Source: an uncultured Lachnospiraceae bacterium | Lineage (GTDB): Bacteria; Bacillota; Clostridia; Lachnospirales; Lachnospiraceae | Length of the DNA: 26,646 nt | NCBI GenBank assembly: GCA_910588865.1 | Contig: CAJUSJ010000055.1 | Location: 1-26,646, forward strand | Direction: 5' to 3' | Shown: positions 7,439 to 15,340 of the stretch, in pieces | Layout of the letters: each line of letters starts with the position of its first letter | How positions within the stretch are numbered: position 1 is the stretch's first letter | Notes under the pieces: generated by a model | The model's input: the letters and a program-made list of their open reading frames with translations, nothing else | Told to the model about the DNA's origin: nothing | Databases searched by the model: none | Translations under genes and position numbers: made by a program

Positions 7439-8374
7439 TTACATCAAGTCAAACATACTGATCTGTCCGTCTCTCCAGGACTCCTGTTTCGCATCCTTGA
7501 TCGCATCCCCCTCCTGCCCATACCCAATCAAAAAGGGAGAATTCTCATCATGGCAGGCCATATTGCGAAGGACTGTTTTCCGGTCATAATTGGCATAGCA
7601 GTACAGACAGCCGTGGCCGCAGGTGTTGTACGCGCCAATATCCGCCCCCAGAAGACAAGCGCATTCCTGCCTGGTGTACCGCTGTCTTGGAACACGAAGC
7701 CTGTATCCTGCCGCCTGCTCCAGAATCTCCTTTGACATGCAGCCTTTGGCATCCACATGATCCCTAACCAGAGTTTCCTTCTCACAGCACAAATGGATCC
7801 GCATCCCATTTCTTGCCGCTGTTTTGGAAAACGCTTCCACCAGAATCTCCTGTTCCGCCTCCGTCACTGCCTTGGCCTCTGGGAAATTACGCTTTGTCTT
7901 TTCGTACAGGTCAAGAAAGCTTACAACGCACTGGTTGGTAATCCCGCCCAGAAAACCTGCCATCTTTTCAAATTCCCGGATATGATAGTCCACCGAATAC
8001 TTCTCCGTGATCAATACAGGGTCATATCTCCAGCTGATCTTGTCAGTCCCCACTCTTTCCCCCATCTGTTTCATGGTTTTCAGCACTTTTTCTACAGGAG
8101 GGACATGGGGTTCTATATCTTTTTCATAGGGCGTAACCGTCACAAACCAAAAACAAGTATAGGGAGACAAAAGCTCCAGCTCCGCCAGCATGGGCTCCGG
8201 ATTCTTTGTGCAGAATACCAGAATATCCACGACGTCCGGACTCAAGCGATATCTTGTGACCTGGGACGGGTAATAAGGATTGCGGACCAGTACAAATCCT
8301 TCCCTGACCCGGTTGTAAAACCACTTGCTGTAATATGCCGGTATATCCGTTCTGCTCCCTGTGTTTAAGATCAT
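7439..8374 (-). CDS. DUF1848 family protein with a radical-SAM-like cysteine cluster
   Basis: The 311-residue protein matches the DUF1848 family, starting SRTDIPAYYSKWFYNR and including WRYDPV. It ends with CGHGCLYCYANYD, where C252, C256 and C259 form a Cx3Cx2C cluster like the 4Fe-4S site of radical SAM enzymes. The motif lies near the C-terminus rather than near the N-terminus as in standard radical SAM proteins. Additional conserved cysteines are C197, C212, C238 and C240. The family function is not established to my knowledge. An Fe-S oxidoreductase or nucleic-acid repair role would be speculation. The ATG has a GGAGG site upstream. The aldo/keto reductase gene lies 90 bp upstream on the same strand, so co-transcription is possible. 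Confidence 0.8.
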   Translation of the reverse strand: MILNTGSRTDIPAYYSKWFYNRVREGFVLVRNPYYPSQVTRYRLSPDVVDILVFCTKNPEPMLAELELLSPYTCFWFVTVTPYEKDIEPHVPPVEKVLKTMKQMGERVGTDKISWRYDPVLITEKYSVDYHIREFEKMAGFLGGITNQCVVSFLDLYEKTKRNFPEAKAVTEAEQEILVEAFSKTAARNGMRIHLCCEKETLVRDHVDAKGCMSKEILEQAAGYRLRVPRQRYTRQECACLLGADIGAYNTCGHGCLYCYANYDRKTVLRNMACHDENSPFLIGYGQEGDAIKDAKQESWRDGQISMFDLM

Positions 8375-8463
8375 ATGTCTCTGCCTCCGTCTGCTGTTCT
8401 GATATATGGATACAACCAGACAGCCCCTTGTGACCTGATGCTATCCGGCTTCCTCCTTGATTA

Positions 8464-9384
8464 TTATGGCAGGATATTTCCCGCTGCCAGGTAGATCTCA
8501 TACCACTCTTCCCTGGTAAGGCATATCCGGGAAGCCCCGCAGATCTCCTCAAACCGGGACAAAGTCATGGTCCCTGACAAAACCTGCATGCCCGCCGGAT
8601 GACGCAGGATCCAGGCCACTGCCACCGCTGTGTCCGTCACATTGTACTTTTCAGCGATTTCACAAATCTTCTGATTTAAGGTTTCAAATTTCTCGCTGTT
8701 GAGAAATACTCCCTCAAACATGCCGTACTGAAACGGTGACCAGGCCTGCAGGGTGATATCATGCACACGGCAATAATTCAGGATACCTCCATCCCGGTCC
8801 ACTGCCCCCTCGGTCATCATATTCGCCTCCATGCCGCCCCGGACCATGGAGGCATGGGCTGCCCCAAACTGCATCTGATTGGCCGTGATGGGCTGCTTAA
8901 CACATTTCTTCAGCAGCTCAATCTCCATGGGGGTGTGGTTTGACACGCCAAAATAGCGGACTTTTCCAGACCTCTCCAGCACATCAAAGGCTTCCGCCAC
9001 TTCCTCCGGCTCACACAATGTATCCGGCCTGTGCAGCAGCAGGGCATCCAGATAATCGGTTTCCAGTCTTTTCAGAGAACCATCCACGGATGCCAAGATA
9101 TGCTCTTTGGAAAAATCGTACATCTTTCCCGGCACGATCCCGCACTTGGACTGTATAAACATATCCTCCCGTCTCAGGCCGCACATCTTCACCGCCCTGG
9201 CAAATATCGCTTCACACTCCCCGCCGCCGTAGATATCCGCATGGTCAAAAAAATTCACTCCCTTTTCCATGGCCGTGTCCACCAGCCTCGCCGCCTGTTC
9301 CAAAGTCACTTCTTTCATCCGCATACAGCCCACAGCGATGGCTGGTACTTTCTGACCGCTGGCGCCCCAGTTCACTTTCTTCAT
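8464..9384 (-). CDS. Aldo/keto reductase (YdhF-like)
   Basis: The 306-residue TIM-barrel enzyme shows the AKR catalytic tetrad: D47 and Y52 in FFDHADIYGGG, K80 in IQSKCG and H118 in LLLHRPD. It also has the GVSNHTP strand and the AVAWILRHPAGMQVLSGT region that contacts NADPH. It should reduce aldehydes or ketones with NAD(P)H in the cytoplasm. The overall pattern resembles the YdhF subgroup. The physiological substrate is unknown. AAGGAGGACAGGAA precedes the ATG. It is upstream of the DUF1848 gene in the same direction. Confidence 0.9.
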   Translation of the reverse strand: MKKVNWGASGQKVPAIAVGCMRMKEVTLEQAARLVDTAMEKGVNFFDHADIYGGGECEAIFARAVKMCGLRREDMFIQSKCGIVPGKMYDFSKEHILASVDGSLKRLETDYLDALLLHRPDTLCEPEEVAEAFDVLERSGKVRYFGVSNHTPMEIELLKKCVKQPITANQMQFGAAHASMVRGGMEANMMTEGAVDRDGGILNYCRVHDITLQAWSPFQYGMFEGVFLNSEKFETLNQKICEIAEKYNVTDTAVAVAWILRHPAGMQVLSGTMTLSRFEEICGASRICLTREEWYEIYLAAGNILP

Positions 9385-9555
9385 TTCCTGTCCTCCTTAT
9401 TAACTGTCTATGGCCATTTTCCGGCCCAGACTCTTTGTCCTGAAATCTTTCTTTTATATGACGATTCTACAGATCTTATAATATTAATGGCATTAAACGC
9501 TGCCGGAAAGCCCATGTATGGTTTGTAAAATCACTTAGTTTATGGAACATCTGCA

Positions 9556-9592
9556 GAAAAAGCGCGGTATGTCAGCTATTAACAAACCGCGC
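9556..9592 (-). terminator. Terminator of the metallophosphoesterase-rubrerythrin gene
   Basis: On the minus strand the stem GCGCGGT/ACCGCGC (9562-9568 and 9586-9592) is followed by TTTTT. It lies about 100 bases beyond the stop at 9699. Confidence 0.7.
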
Positions 9593-9698
9593 CTCTTTTA
9601 TTGCCACATATACTGTACCACTGTCGCTATAAGTGATTTCAACTGACTCAAGCACATCATCAATCGCCTTTACAGAAAAGCTACTGTACTGTTCAAAT
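9574..9698 (-). other. Possible coding remnant in the 3' untranslated region
   Basis: Immediately after the rubredoxin tail, one minus-strand frame reads a protein-like stretch (IDDVLESVEITYSDSGTVYV...) of about 40 residues up to a stop inside the terminator stem. It has no start codon of its own and no match that I can name with certainty. Recombinase C-termini look similar. It could be a remnant of an inserted or deleted gene. The remaining 9385-9555 interval holds only the ribosome-binding site of the aldo/keto reductase and AT-rich promoter-like sequence. Confidence 0.2.
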
Positions 9699-10961
9699 CT
9701 AAAGATATCCTCCGCCGTAGATCTCATACTGTTTCTCAGGCCCACCGCAGACCGGACAGCGCTCCGGCGCGGCGCCCACCATAACATACCCGCAGACCGG
9801 GCACACATAGATGGTTTCAGCGAAATGATCCATATCCTCTGCCTGCCGCAGAAGAGCCCCATGAACCTTTTCCGCCATGGCCGCTCCTGTATAAGCCTGT
9901 TCCGTCAGAGGGCTTTCATGATCCTTCGCGTACCCGGCAAGCATCTGGTAGAGATAGTTGTATTCAAATTCTTCTCCCGGCACAAAGGTCTGAGCCGATT
10001 CCGTAAAAGGACCAGGCTGGTCAAGGATCGAATAAAAGCTCCGGGCATGATAATACTCGGATGCCGCCAGGGCGCGGAAGAGGGCCTCAATCCATCTCAT
10101 TCCTCTGCGCTTAGCCCGGTCCGCGTACATCAGGTATCGGAAATGGGCCATCAGCTCTCCCCCCACAGTCTCCTCCAGATTATCACGAAGAACAGGGTCT
10201 TCCCGCTCCCGCCTGTAACAGTCGTCTGAAAGATCCGCGATCCGGTGAGTCAGCTGACCTTCTTTCATATAAAAATGAACGATATGATGCTCCACGTCAC
10301 AGGCCCGTATATCCTTGGACACATCCTCAATCATGGCTCCGCCTCCCCCTGTGCAGATCAGGGGAATCCCATCCACCTGGTCTTCAAAACGGGAATGGAC
10401 GTGGCCGCAGAGCAGATATTTCACTTTGCTCTTCCAAGGCGCGTAAGCGCTTTTTAATCGAACAAACTCCTCCTCGGAGACACAGTTCTGGATAAAATGA
10501 TTGGGAACCGGAATGTGGAACGCGATAACCGCTCTCTCCACCTCATCCATGGAGAGAACCTGCTTTAACAGCAAAAGCCCTTCCTCCTCAAAGGAGCGAA
10601 CCGCGTTGTCCAGCACCACCACCGCGAAATCGTCGGTGAGCAGCGCGTAATTCTTCAATCCGAAATATTCCGCGTATGCGCCGGTGTCATGGTTTCCCCG
10701 GAGACAATAGACCGGGTTCCCCGCCAGCGCCTCTGTCAGCTTTTGTATCGCCTGGTAATGGTGTCCGGTTCCATCCGGCACCAGATCCCCCGCGATCAGG
10801 GTAATGTCGTCCTGGCTGCTCTCCTCTAAAGCGCCGGCGTAGACTTTCATATTGTAAGTTCCCAGACCCTCGCATCCCGGGTCGCCGATGACTCCCATAG
10901 AACGCACATTTTCAAGCCGGACAATCGGCTCCAATACCTGTACCATCTTTTTATTGTCCAT
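9699..10961 (-). CDS. Metallophosphoesterase-rubrerythrin-rubredoxin fusion protein
   Basis: The 420-residue protein joins two unrelated enzymes. Residues about 18-245 are a calcineurin-like phosphoesterase: AGDL (57-60), RGNHD (88-92), H149 in IAFH and CGHVH (185-189). The first metal motif reads GDPGCEG rather than the usual DxH. Residues about 255-375 are a rubrerythrin-type four-helix bundle with E269, E302xxH305, E331/E333 and E364xxH367 as probable diiron ligands. A rubredoxin-like knuckle ends the protein (C387PVC390 and C402PVC405). Rubrerythrins reduce peroxide in anaerobes and phosphoesterases cleave phosphodiesters or monoesters. The joint substrate is unknown. There is no signal peptide, so it is cytoplasmic. 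A 30-residue membrane peptide gene lies 54 bp upstream and may be co-transcribed. Confidence 0.88.
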   Translation of the reverse strand: MDNKKMVQVLEPIVRLENVRSMGVIGDPGCEGLGTYNMKVYAGALEESSQDDITLIAGDLVPDGTGHHYQAIQKLTEALAGNPVYCLRGNHDTGAYAEYFGLKNYALLTDDFAVVVLDNAVRSFEEEGLLLLKQVLSMDEVERAVIAFHIPVPNHFIQNCVSEEEFVRLKSAYAPWKSKVKYLLCGHVHSRFEDQVDGIPLICTGGGGAMIEDVSKDIRACDVEHHIVHFYMKEGQLTHRIADLSDDCYRREREDPVLRDNLEETVGGELMAHFRYLMYADRAKRRGMRWIEALFRALAASEYYHARSFYSILDQPGPFTESAQTFVPGEEFEYNYLYQMLAGYAKDHESPLTEQAYTGAAMAEKVHGALLRQAEDMDHFAETIYVCPVCGYVMVGAAPERCPVCGGPEKQYEIYGGGYL

Positions 10962-11015
10962 GACCCCGTGTCCTCACCTTCTGCCTTTTTATGTCTTCTG
11001 ACAATGTGGTCTTAA

Positions 11016-11108
11016 CTATTTCTTTTTCTTCTTAATCGCTGAAAAAATCGCCACTGCCGCGACAACAACAAACGCGATATCCAGCAATATTTTTACGGTT
11101 TCATACAT
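11016..11108 (-). CDS. 30-residue single-pass membrane microprotein
   Basis: This frame starts MYETVKILLDIAFVVVAAVA and ends SAIKKKKK. A short N-terminus precedes one hydrophobic helix (about residues 7-25), followed by five lysines expected to stay in the cytoplasm. GGAGGTG lies eight bases before the ATG and is one of the strongest ribosome-binding sites in the window. An extended -10 promoter lies about 95 bases upstream. The next gene, 54 bp downstream in the same direction, is the phosphoesterase-rubrerythrin fusion, with no terminator between. It resembles small clostridial membrane peptides that go unannotated because of length. The function is unknown. Confidence 0.6.
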   Translation of the reverse strand: MYETVKILLDIAFVVVAAVAIFSAIKKKKK

Positions 11109-11202
11109 ACCCGAGCACCTCCCTTTTGATTCTGGAAAACAGACAGCCGCTGTTGCCCAGATGATACAATGTTCATAGCCTTTTGACCTCTTATCGGGAC
11201 AT

Positions 11203-11211
11203 ATTATATCA
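11203..11211 (-). promoter_or_regulatory. Extended -10 promoter for the microprotein/fusion-protein unit
   Basis: On the minus strand TGATATAAT gives a perfect extended -10. No clear -35 is present, as is common for this promoter class. The predicted transcript has a leader of roughly 85-95 bases before the microprotein ATG. Confidence 0.5.
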
Positions 11212-11245
11212 CATAATCAAAGAAAAGAAAAGGGATCTGTCACGC

Positions 11246-11279
11246 AAATAAAAATCTCCAAAAGCACACTTTGCGGAGA
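11246..11279 (-). terminator. Second hairpin and T-tract upstream of the microprotein promoter
   Basis: On the minus strand a stem TCTCC...AAAG/CTTTTGGAGA (11255-11264 with 11269-11279) is followed by ATTTTTATTT. It could end read-through from the MATE operon or end a short RNA made from 11280-11367. Confidence 0.5.
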
Positions 11280-11366
11280 AATCCAGTAGGAAAGGCTCTT
11301 CCCTACTTGCCGTGCCGGGGCGGAACCGCGCTTTAGCGGCCATATTCTTCTCCGTCCCGTGTATAT
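11280..11366 (-). other. GC-rich, hairpin-forming stretch between two terminators
   Basis: This interval has no reading frame of note but contains complementary blocks (GTAGG/CCTAC around 11288-11306, GCCGC/GCGGT-type pairs around 11320-11341). It lies between two minus-strand terminators. It matched no riboswitch or small RNA that I know. Together with the flanking hairpins it explains most of the 354-bp gap between the microprotein and MATE genes. Confidence 0.2.
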
Positions 11367-11412
11367 AAAAAGACCAGGCCAGATGCCGCCATATGCAGCG
11401 GATGGCCTGGTC
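11367..11412 (-). terminator. Terminator of the marR-MATE-DUF1349-MATE unit
   Basis: Ten-base arms GACCAGGCCA (11372-11381) and TGGCCTGGTC (11403-11412) enclose a 21-base loop. On the minus strand the stem is followed by TTTTTATAT. It lies about 50 bases past the MATE stop. Confidence 0.85.
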
Positions 11413-11462
11413 TCTTTTTATTCAGATCAAAGGGGCCCAGCCGCCATCTTCCTGTCTCAGAG

Positions 11463-12755
11463 TCAACGGCTCCGGACCCCCATTACAACCGCCCAGACTC
11501 CCACCAGCATCTGAGCGCCGCTCATGCTCCACCAAACCGCTGTCTCGCCAAAATAACCCGGCAGGATCAAAAGGAGAGCCAGCAAAAAGACCTCTTCCGC
11601 GTACACCAGCACAACGGACCTGCCCGATTGCCCTGTGGCGTAAAAGCCAGAGGTGACCACCCTTGCCGCGGCCAGGAAGAGAAATCCCGCGAGAATCACA
11701 GGCATGCGGTCAGCCACCGCCGCACACACTTTGGGGGAAGCGCCGAAGAGACGGCCGATGTGGTTTCTGGTCAAAAACAGAAGCCCAAAACACAGAACCC
11801 CCACCGCCTCTGCCGCGGCGAAAGCGATGGTCTGTACCTTTTCCAGGGATTTTAAATCTCCTTTCCCATAGTAATCGCTGAACAGAGGCTGGCAGCCGTC
11901 CCCCACCCCCTGGAGCATCAGATACACAATACAGGAGGCGTAGGACACCACCGCATAGCAGGCCACCGCCTGATCGCCGCCGTACTTCATAAGAAAAAGA
12001 TTCATCAGCAGCAGGCTGATATTGGGGCACAAGGTTACACCGAAAGCGGAAAGACCGATTTTTGTAATGCTGAAAAAGCACCTGCCGCAAAACCTAAGCC
12101 GCCCCACAGGCAATTTTTTCTTTACCAGGAAACCTACCCCTCCCACAGCGGTCACAAGCTGTCCCGCGACCGTGGCCGCGGCAGCGCCTGCCACCCCCTT
12201 GTCCCATACCCATATGAGCAGAAAATCCAGGACCACATTGGTGATAAATCCGGCTGTCATGATCACCATGGAGAACCCGGAGCCGCCGCAATTGCGCACC
12301 ATGGGAGTGACCCCTGTCCCAAAAATCTGGCACACCGCTCCCGACATAACGATCACAAGATAAACTTTCCCATATTCTCTCACCACTCCGGAGGCACCCA
12401 GCATGTCCAGAAAAAGAGGAGTTGCCGGCAGAAAAGCTGCCGTCACCGCCGCGGCCGCCATGAGCAAATAAGCCGCGGTGACCCCTACATACCGGTCCGC
12501 CTCTTCCTGCCTCGCGGAAGCTCTCTGCAGGGAGTACCAAACCGCCCCGCCCATTCCGATGCCTGTCCCCAGAGCCTGGGTGAGAGCCACCGCGGGATAG
12601 ACCAGATTGATGGCCGTGATCCCAGCGTCTCCCACCTTGTTTCCCACAAAATATCCGTCCACAATGGCATAGACTCCTGACAGGGCAAATGCCAGGACAG
12701 AAGGGATCACATATCGGATAAACCGACTTATCAGTACATGGTTTTCAGACCTCAT
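11463..12755 (-). CDS. MATE family efflux transporter (second MATE of the operon)
   Basis: The 430-residue integral membrane protein has MATE signatures: IPSVLAFALSGVYAIVDGYFVGN at the N-terminus, GTGIGMGGAVWYSLQ in the second helix pair, and VRNCGGSGFSMVIMTAGFITNVVLDFLLI at mid-protein. It is predicted to export drugs or metabolites against an ion gradient. In-frame ATGs exist upstream (12779, 12797), but they lie inside the preceding gene. The ATG at 12755, four bases after that gene's stop, gives a natural N-terminus. GAAGG lies about eleven bases before it. Translation is probably coupled to the DUF1349 gene. It is clearly different in sequence from the MATE at 13459. It ends before a strong terminator. 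Confidence 0.88.
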   Translation of the reverse strand: MRSENHVLISRFIRYVIPSVLAFALSGVYAIVDGYFVGNKVGDAGITAINLVYPAVALTQALGTGIGMGGAVWYSLQRASARQEEADRYVGVTAAYLLMAAAAVTAAFLPATPLFLDMLGASGVVREYGKVYLVIVMSGAVCQIFGTGVTPMVRNCGGSGFSMVIMTAGFITNVVLDFLLIWVWDKGVAGAAAATVAGQLVTAVGGVGFLVKKKLPVGRLRFCGRCFFSITKIGLSAFGVTLCPNISLLLMNLFLMKYGGDQAVACYAVVSYASCIVYLMLQGVGDGCQPLFSDYYGKGDLKSLEKVQTIAFAAAEAVGVLCFGLLFLTRNHIGRLFGASPKVCAAVADRMPVILAGFLFLAAARVVTSGFYATGQSGRSVVLVYAEEVFLLALLLILPGYFGETAVWWSMSGAQMLVGVWAVVMGVRSR

Positions 12756-12759
12756 ACCA

Positions 12760-13374
12760 TCACATGCCTTCCCAGTCATCGGGCTGCTGCCCGTCATGGG
12801 CCTTCCACTGACATTCCGACAGACTCATATCCGTAAATACGGCTCTAAAAGAAGAGTCTTCCGGAGAACACGCGTAAATGCCGAACTGAATCGTTCCATT
12901 TCCCTTATGCATATGGCAAACCCGCATTTGCTGAAACTTCACGCCATCCCTGGAACATTCTACACAGTAATCGTCCTCCCTGCGGCTGAAGCGATACCAC
13001 ATGGATTTTACGGAAGCGTCTATGACCGTGGTGGCCCAGTCCGAGTATCCATGATTGGTCACAACACTGCCCAGATGCTGGTAATCTTCATTCTCATATT
13101 CAACAGATGCCTTCAGCCAGTTTTCACTGTCAAGATACATGACAATGCCGCACTGGTCAAACCGGTGGTGGCTCTGCTCAAATTGTGTCTTTACCACAAA
13201 ACTGAAATACCGCTCCCCTGTCTCCATCTGAAACACAGGGGCGTTGTCGTTTTGAAAGTGATAATAAGTTCTCTGCCACAGATCCGTACGGGGCTTTGTC
13301 ACGATTTCAACCCGGTCATGTTTTATGGCATATTCCTCCGGCTGTCTGATCCATTTGAATCTACTCAGTTCCAT
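12760..13374 (-). CDS. DUF1349 (concanavalin-like β-sandwich) protein
   Basis: The 204-residue protein matches the DUF1349 family, a concanavalin/LamG-like β-sandwich related to the C-terminal module of β-xylosidases. Recognisable stretches are QRTYYHFQNDNAPVF, FSFVVKTQF, DQCGIVMYLD, ENWLKASVEYEN and FGIYACSP. Members are often stand-alone cytoplasmic proteins thought to bind carbohydrates. No catalytic residues are assigned. No signal peptide is present. An in-frame ATG lies 30 bases upstream, but AGGAGAGGAG positions the ATG at 13374. It lies between two MATE genes, 84 bp after the first and 4 bp before the second, so it is almost certainly co-transcribed with them. How it relates to export is unknown. 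Confidence 0.85.
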   Translation of the reverse strand: MELSRFKWIRQPEEYAIKHDRVEIVTKPRTDLWQRTYYHFQNDNAPVFQMETGERYFSFVVKTQFEQSHHRFDQCGIVMYLDSENWLKASVEYENEDYQHLGSVVTNHGYSDWATTVIDASVKSMWYRFSRREDDYCVECSRDGVKFQQMRVCHMHKGNGTIQFGIYACSPEDSSFRAVFTDMSLSECQWKAHDGQQPDDWEGM

Positions 13375-13458
13375 GTTCCATGCTCCTCTCCTCATAAGAA
13401 CCACCTGCCTTTCTGGTGACTATTCTACCGCCATTTTGTCCCGGAGTCAATGGCCGCG

Positions 13459-14808
13459 TCAGTAATGATACACCCTCCTCTTTCCCCCTAAAAACAGCGC
13501 CATCACACCGGCCGCCAGAACCTCCGCCGCCACGATGGACATCCAGATTCCCTCCAGTCCCCACACCAGAGGGAACAAAAGCACTGCCCCGCTCTGGAAT
13601 ACCAGGGTCCTGAGAAAGGAGATCAGGGCCGAGGTAAGGCCGTCGTTGAGGGCCGTAAAAAAGGAGGAGGTGAAAATGGAAAAGCCAGACAGCAAAAAGG
13701 AGAAGGAAAAAATGGCGAAGGCGTGAACCGTCATCTTCAAAAGCTCCTCGTCATAGCTGACAAACAAAAGGGACAGGGGCCTGGCCAGAGCCTGCCCGGC
13801 AAGAAACATGAGCAGGGAAAACACAGCCATAAGCCTTATGCTCTTCCTCAGAAGATTTCTCAGTTCGTCGTGATGCCCGGCCCCGTAGTGATACCCGATC
13901 ACCGGCGCTCCCCCCACGGCATAGCCGATAAAAATCGCCTGGAAAATAAGGCTCACATACATAAGGACCCCGTAAGCCGCCACACCGTTTTCGCCGGCAT
14001 ATTTGATCAGCTGGATATTGTAGAGCATTCCCACTACTGACATGGAAATATTGCTCATCAGCTCCGAGGAGCCGTTGGCACAGGTTCTTAAAAGGGCCTT
14101 CCCGTCAAACCCGCACTTCCCCAGCCGCAGCTGGCTGCTGTTTTCACGCCCAAAATAAATCAGGGGCGCGACGCCTCCTACAAACTGGCTGAGAGCCGTG
14201 GCCCAGGCAGCGCCTGCCAGCCCCCAGGAAAACACCGCCACAAACACTCCGTCCAGCACCATATTGGTAATCCCCGAGGCCATGGTCACACACAGACCCA
14301 TCTGAGGCTTTCCGGCTGTGGCGAAAAGGCATTGGAACTCATACTGGAGAATATAAAAGGGAGTCGCCGCCAAAATGATTTTCCCATACAATATACTGTC
14401 CTCCAGAAGCCGCCCCTCTGCCCCCATAAGGATCGCGGCAGGCTTGAGAAGCACCAGGCCAAAAACCATGATCAGGATGCCGCTTACTAGCCCCGCGTAG
14501 ACAATGAGGGAGAACAGCTCATTGGCTTTTTTTGCCTTGCCCTCCCCCATGGTCTTGGCGATCAGGGCGCTGCCTCCGGTCCCGAACATAAACCCGGCGC
14601 AGCCCAGAATCATCAGAAGGGGCATAATAAAGTTCACGGCGGCAAATGGGGTTTTTCCCACAAAATTGGACACGAAAAATCCGTCTACCACGCCGTAGAC
14701 CGAGGTAAATACCATCATGACCATGGATGGCAGGGTAAACCGCAGCAGGCGTTTGTACGTAAAATGATCCCATAAATGAATGCTGGTCTTGTTTCTGTTT
14801 CTTCTCAT
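13459..14808 (-). CDS. MATE family efflux transporter (first MATE of the operon, MepA-like)
   Basis: The 449-residue polytopic protein has the MATE fold with signatures LPSMVMMVFTSVYGVVDGFFVSNFVG, FGTGGSALIAKTMGEGK and ATAGKPQMGLCVTMASGITNMVLDGVFV. The GGSALIAKTMGE region and the MarR-type partner resemble the MepA subgroup, which exports dyes and biocides in Gram-positive bacteria. The ATG follows GAGAGG at a good distance. It lies 25 bp downstream of the marR gene and shares its promoter. The C-terminus ends in a short basic tail. Confidence 0.9.
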   Translation of the reverse strand: MRRNRNKTSIHLWDHFTYKRLLRFTLPSMVMMVFTSVYGVVDGFFVSNFVGKTPFAAVNFIMPLLMILGCAGFMFGTGGSALIAKTMGEGKAKKANELFSLIVYAGLVSGILIMVFGLVLLKPAAILMGAEGRLLEDSILYGKIILAATPFYILQYEFQCLFATAGKPQMGLCVTMASGITNMVLDGVFVAVFSWGLAGAAWATALSQFVGGVAPLIYFGRENSSQLRLGKCGFDGKALLRTCANGSSELMSNISMSVVGMLYNIQLIKYAGENGVAAYGVLMYVSLIFQAIFIGYAVGGAPVIGYHYGAGHHDELRNLLRKSIRLMAVFSLLMFLAGQALARPLSLLFVSYDEELLKMTVHAFAIFSFSFLLSGFSIFTSSFFTALNDGLTSALISFLRTLVFQSGAVLLFPLVWGLEGIWMSIVAAEVLAAGVMALFLGGKRRVYHY

Positions 14809-14833
14809 TGCTTAACCTCTCAAATCTCTCTTG

Positions 14834-15271
14834 TCACATGTTTTTCACTTTTTCTTTCAGAGCGTTCGCGTAGGCCTCTGTCAGTTCCAGATATTTCTCC
14901 ACGTCTTCTTTCGTCCAGGAGGCAAAAATCTGGTTTTCCGCCTCAATGACACGGCCGGCGGTCCTCTCTGCCAAGGATCTTCCCGCCTCGGTGAGACAGA
15001 CCATCTTGTTTTTCGTTCCGGATGTCTCCAGGCAGATTATCCCTTCCGCCTCCAGCTTCCGAATGGCGGAGTTGATGGTCTGCTTGCTTAAGCCTGTGGA
15101 ACGGCAGATGTTTTTCAGCAGGCAGCTGTCCCCATGTTCCAAGATGGTATAAAGGATCATGGCGGCGCTGTCGGACAGGCCCACTTTTAAGTACATCTGA
15201 TGATAAGCGGCGTTGGTCTCGCCGAAAAGGTAATTGTAACGCTTTAATTCCCTGGATATTCGGGGCTTCAT
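14834..15271 (-). CDS. MarR family transcriptional regulator
   Basis: The 145-residue protein has a winged helix-turn-helix (about residues 45-110) with LKNICRSTGLSKQTINSAIRKLEAEGII as recognition region and the wing ETSGTKNKMVCLTEAG. Helices at both ends form the dimer interface. MarR proteins repress exporters and lose DNA affinity when they bind phenolic or drug ligands. It is the first gene of the unit with two MATE exporters and a DUF1349 protein. The promoter upstream overlaps two palindromic operator copies, so autorepression of the whole unit is strongly suggested. GGAGGA lies seven bases before the ATG. Confidence 0.92.
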   Translation of the reverse strand: MKPRISRELKRYNYLFGETNAAYHQMYLKVGLSDSAAMILYTILEHGDSCLLKNICRSTGLSKQTINSAIRKLEAEGIICLETSGTKNKMVCLTEAGRSLAERTAGRVIEAENQIFASWTKEDVEKYLELTEAYANALKEKVKNM

Positions 15272-15340
15272 TGGGAGTCCTCCTTTTTATGGTCAGGACG
15301 ACGGAAAAGATCTGTTTGGAAACCGCGCCCTTTGTTTTTA

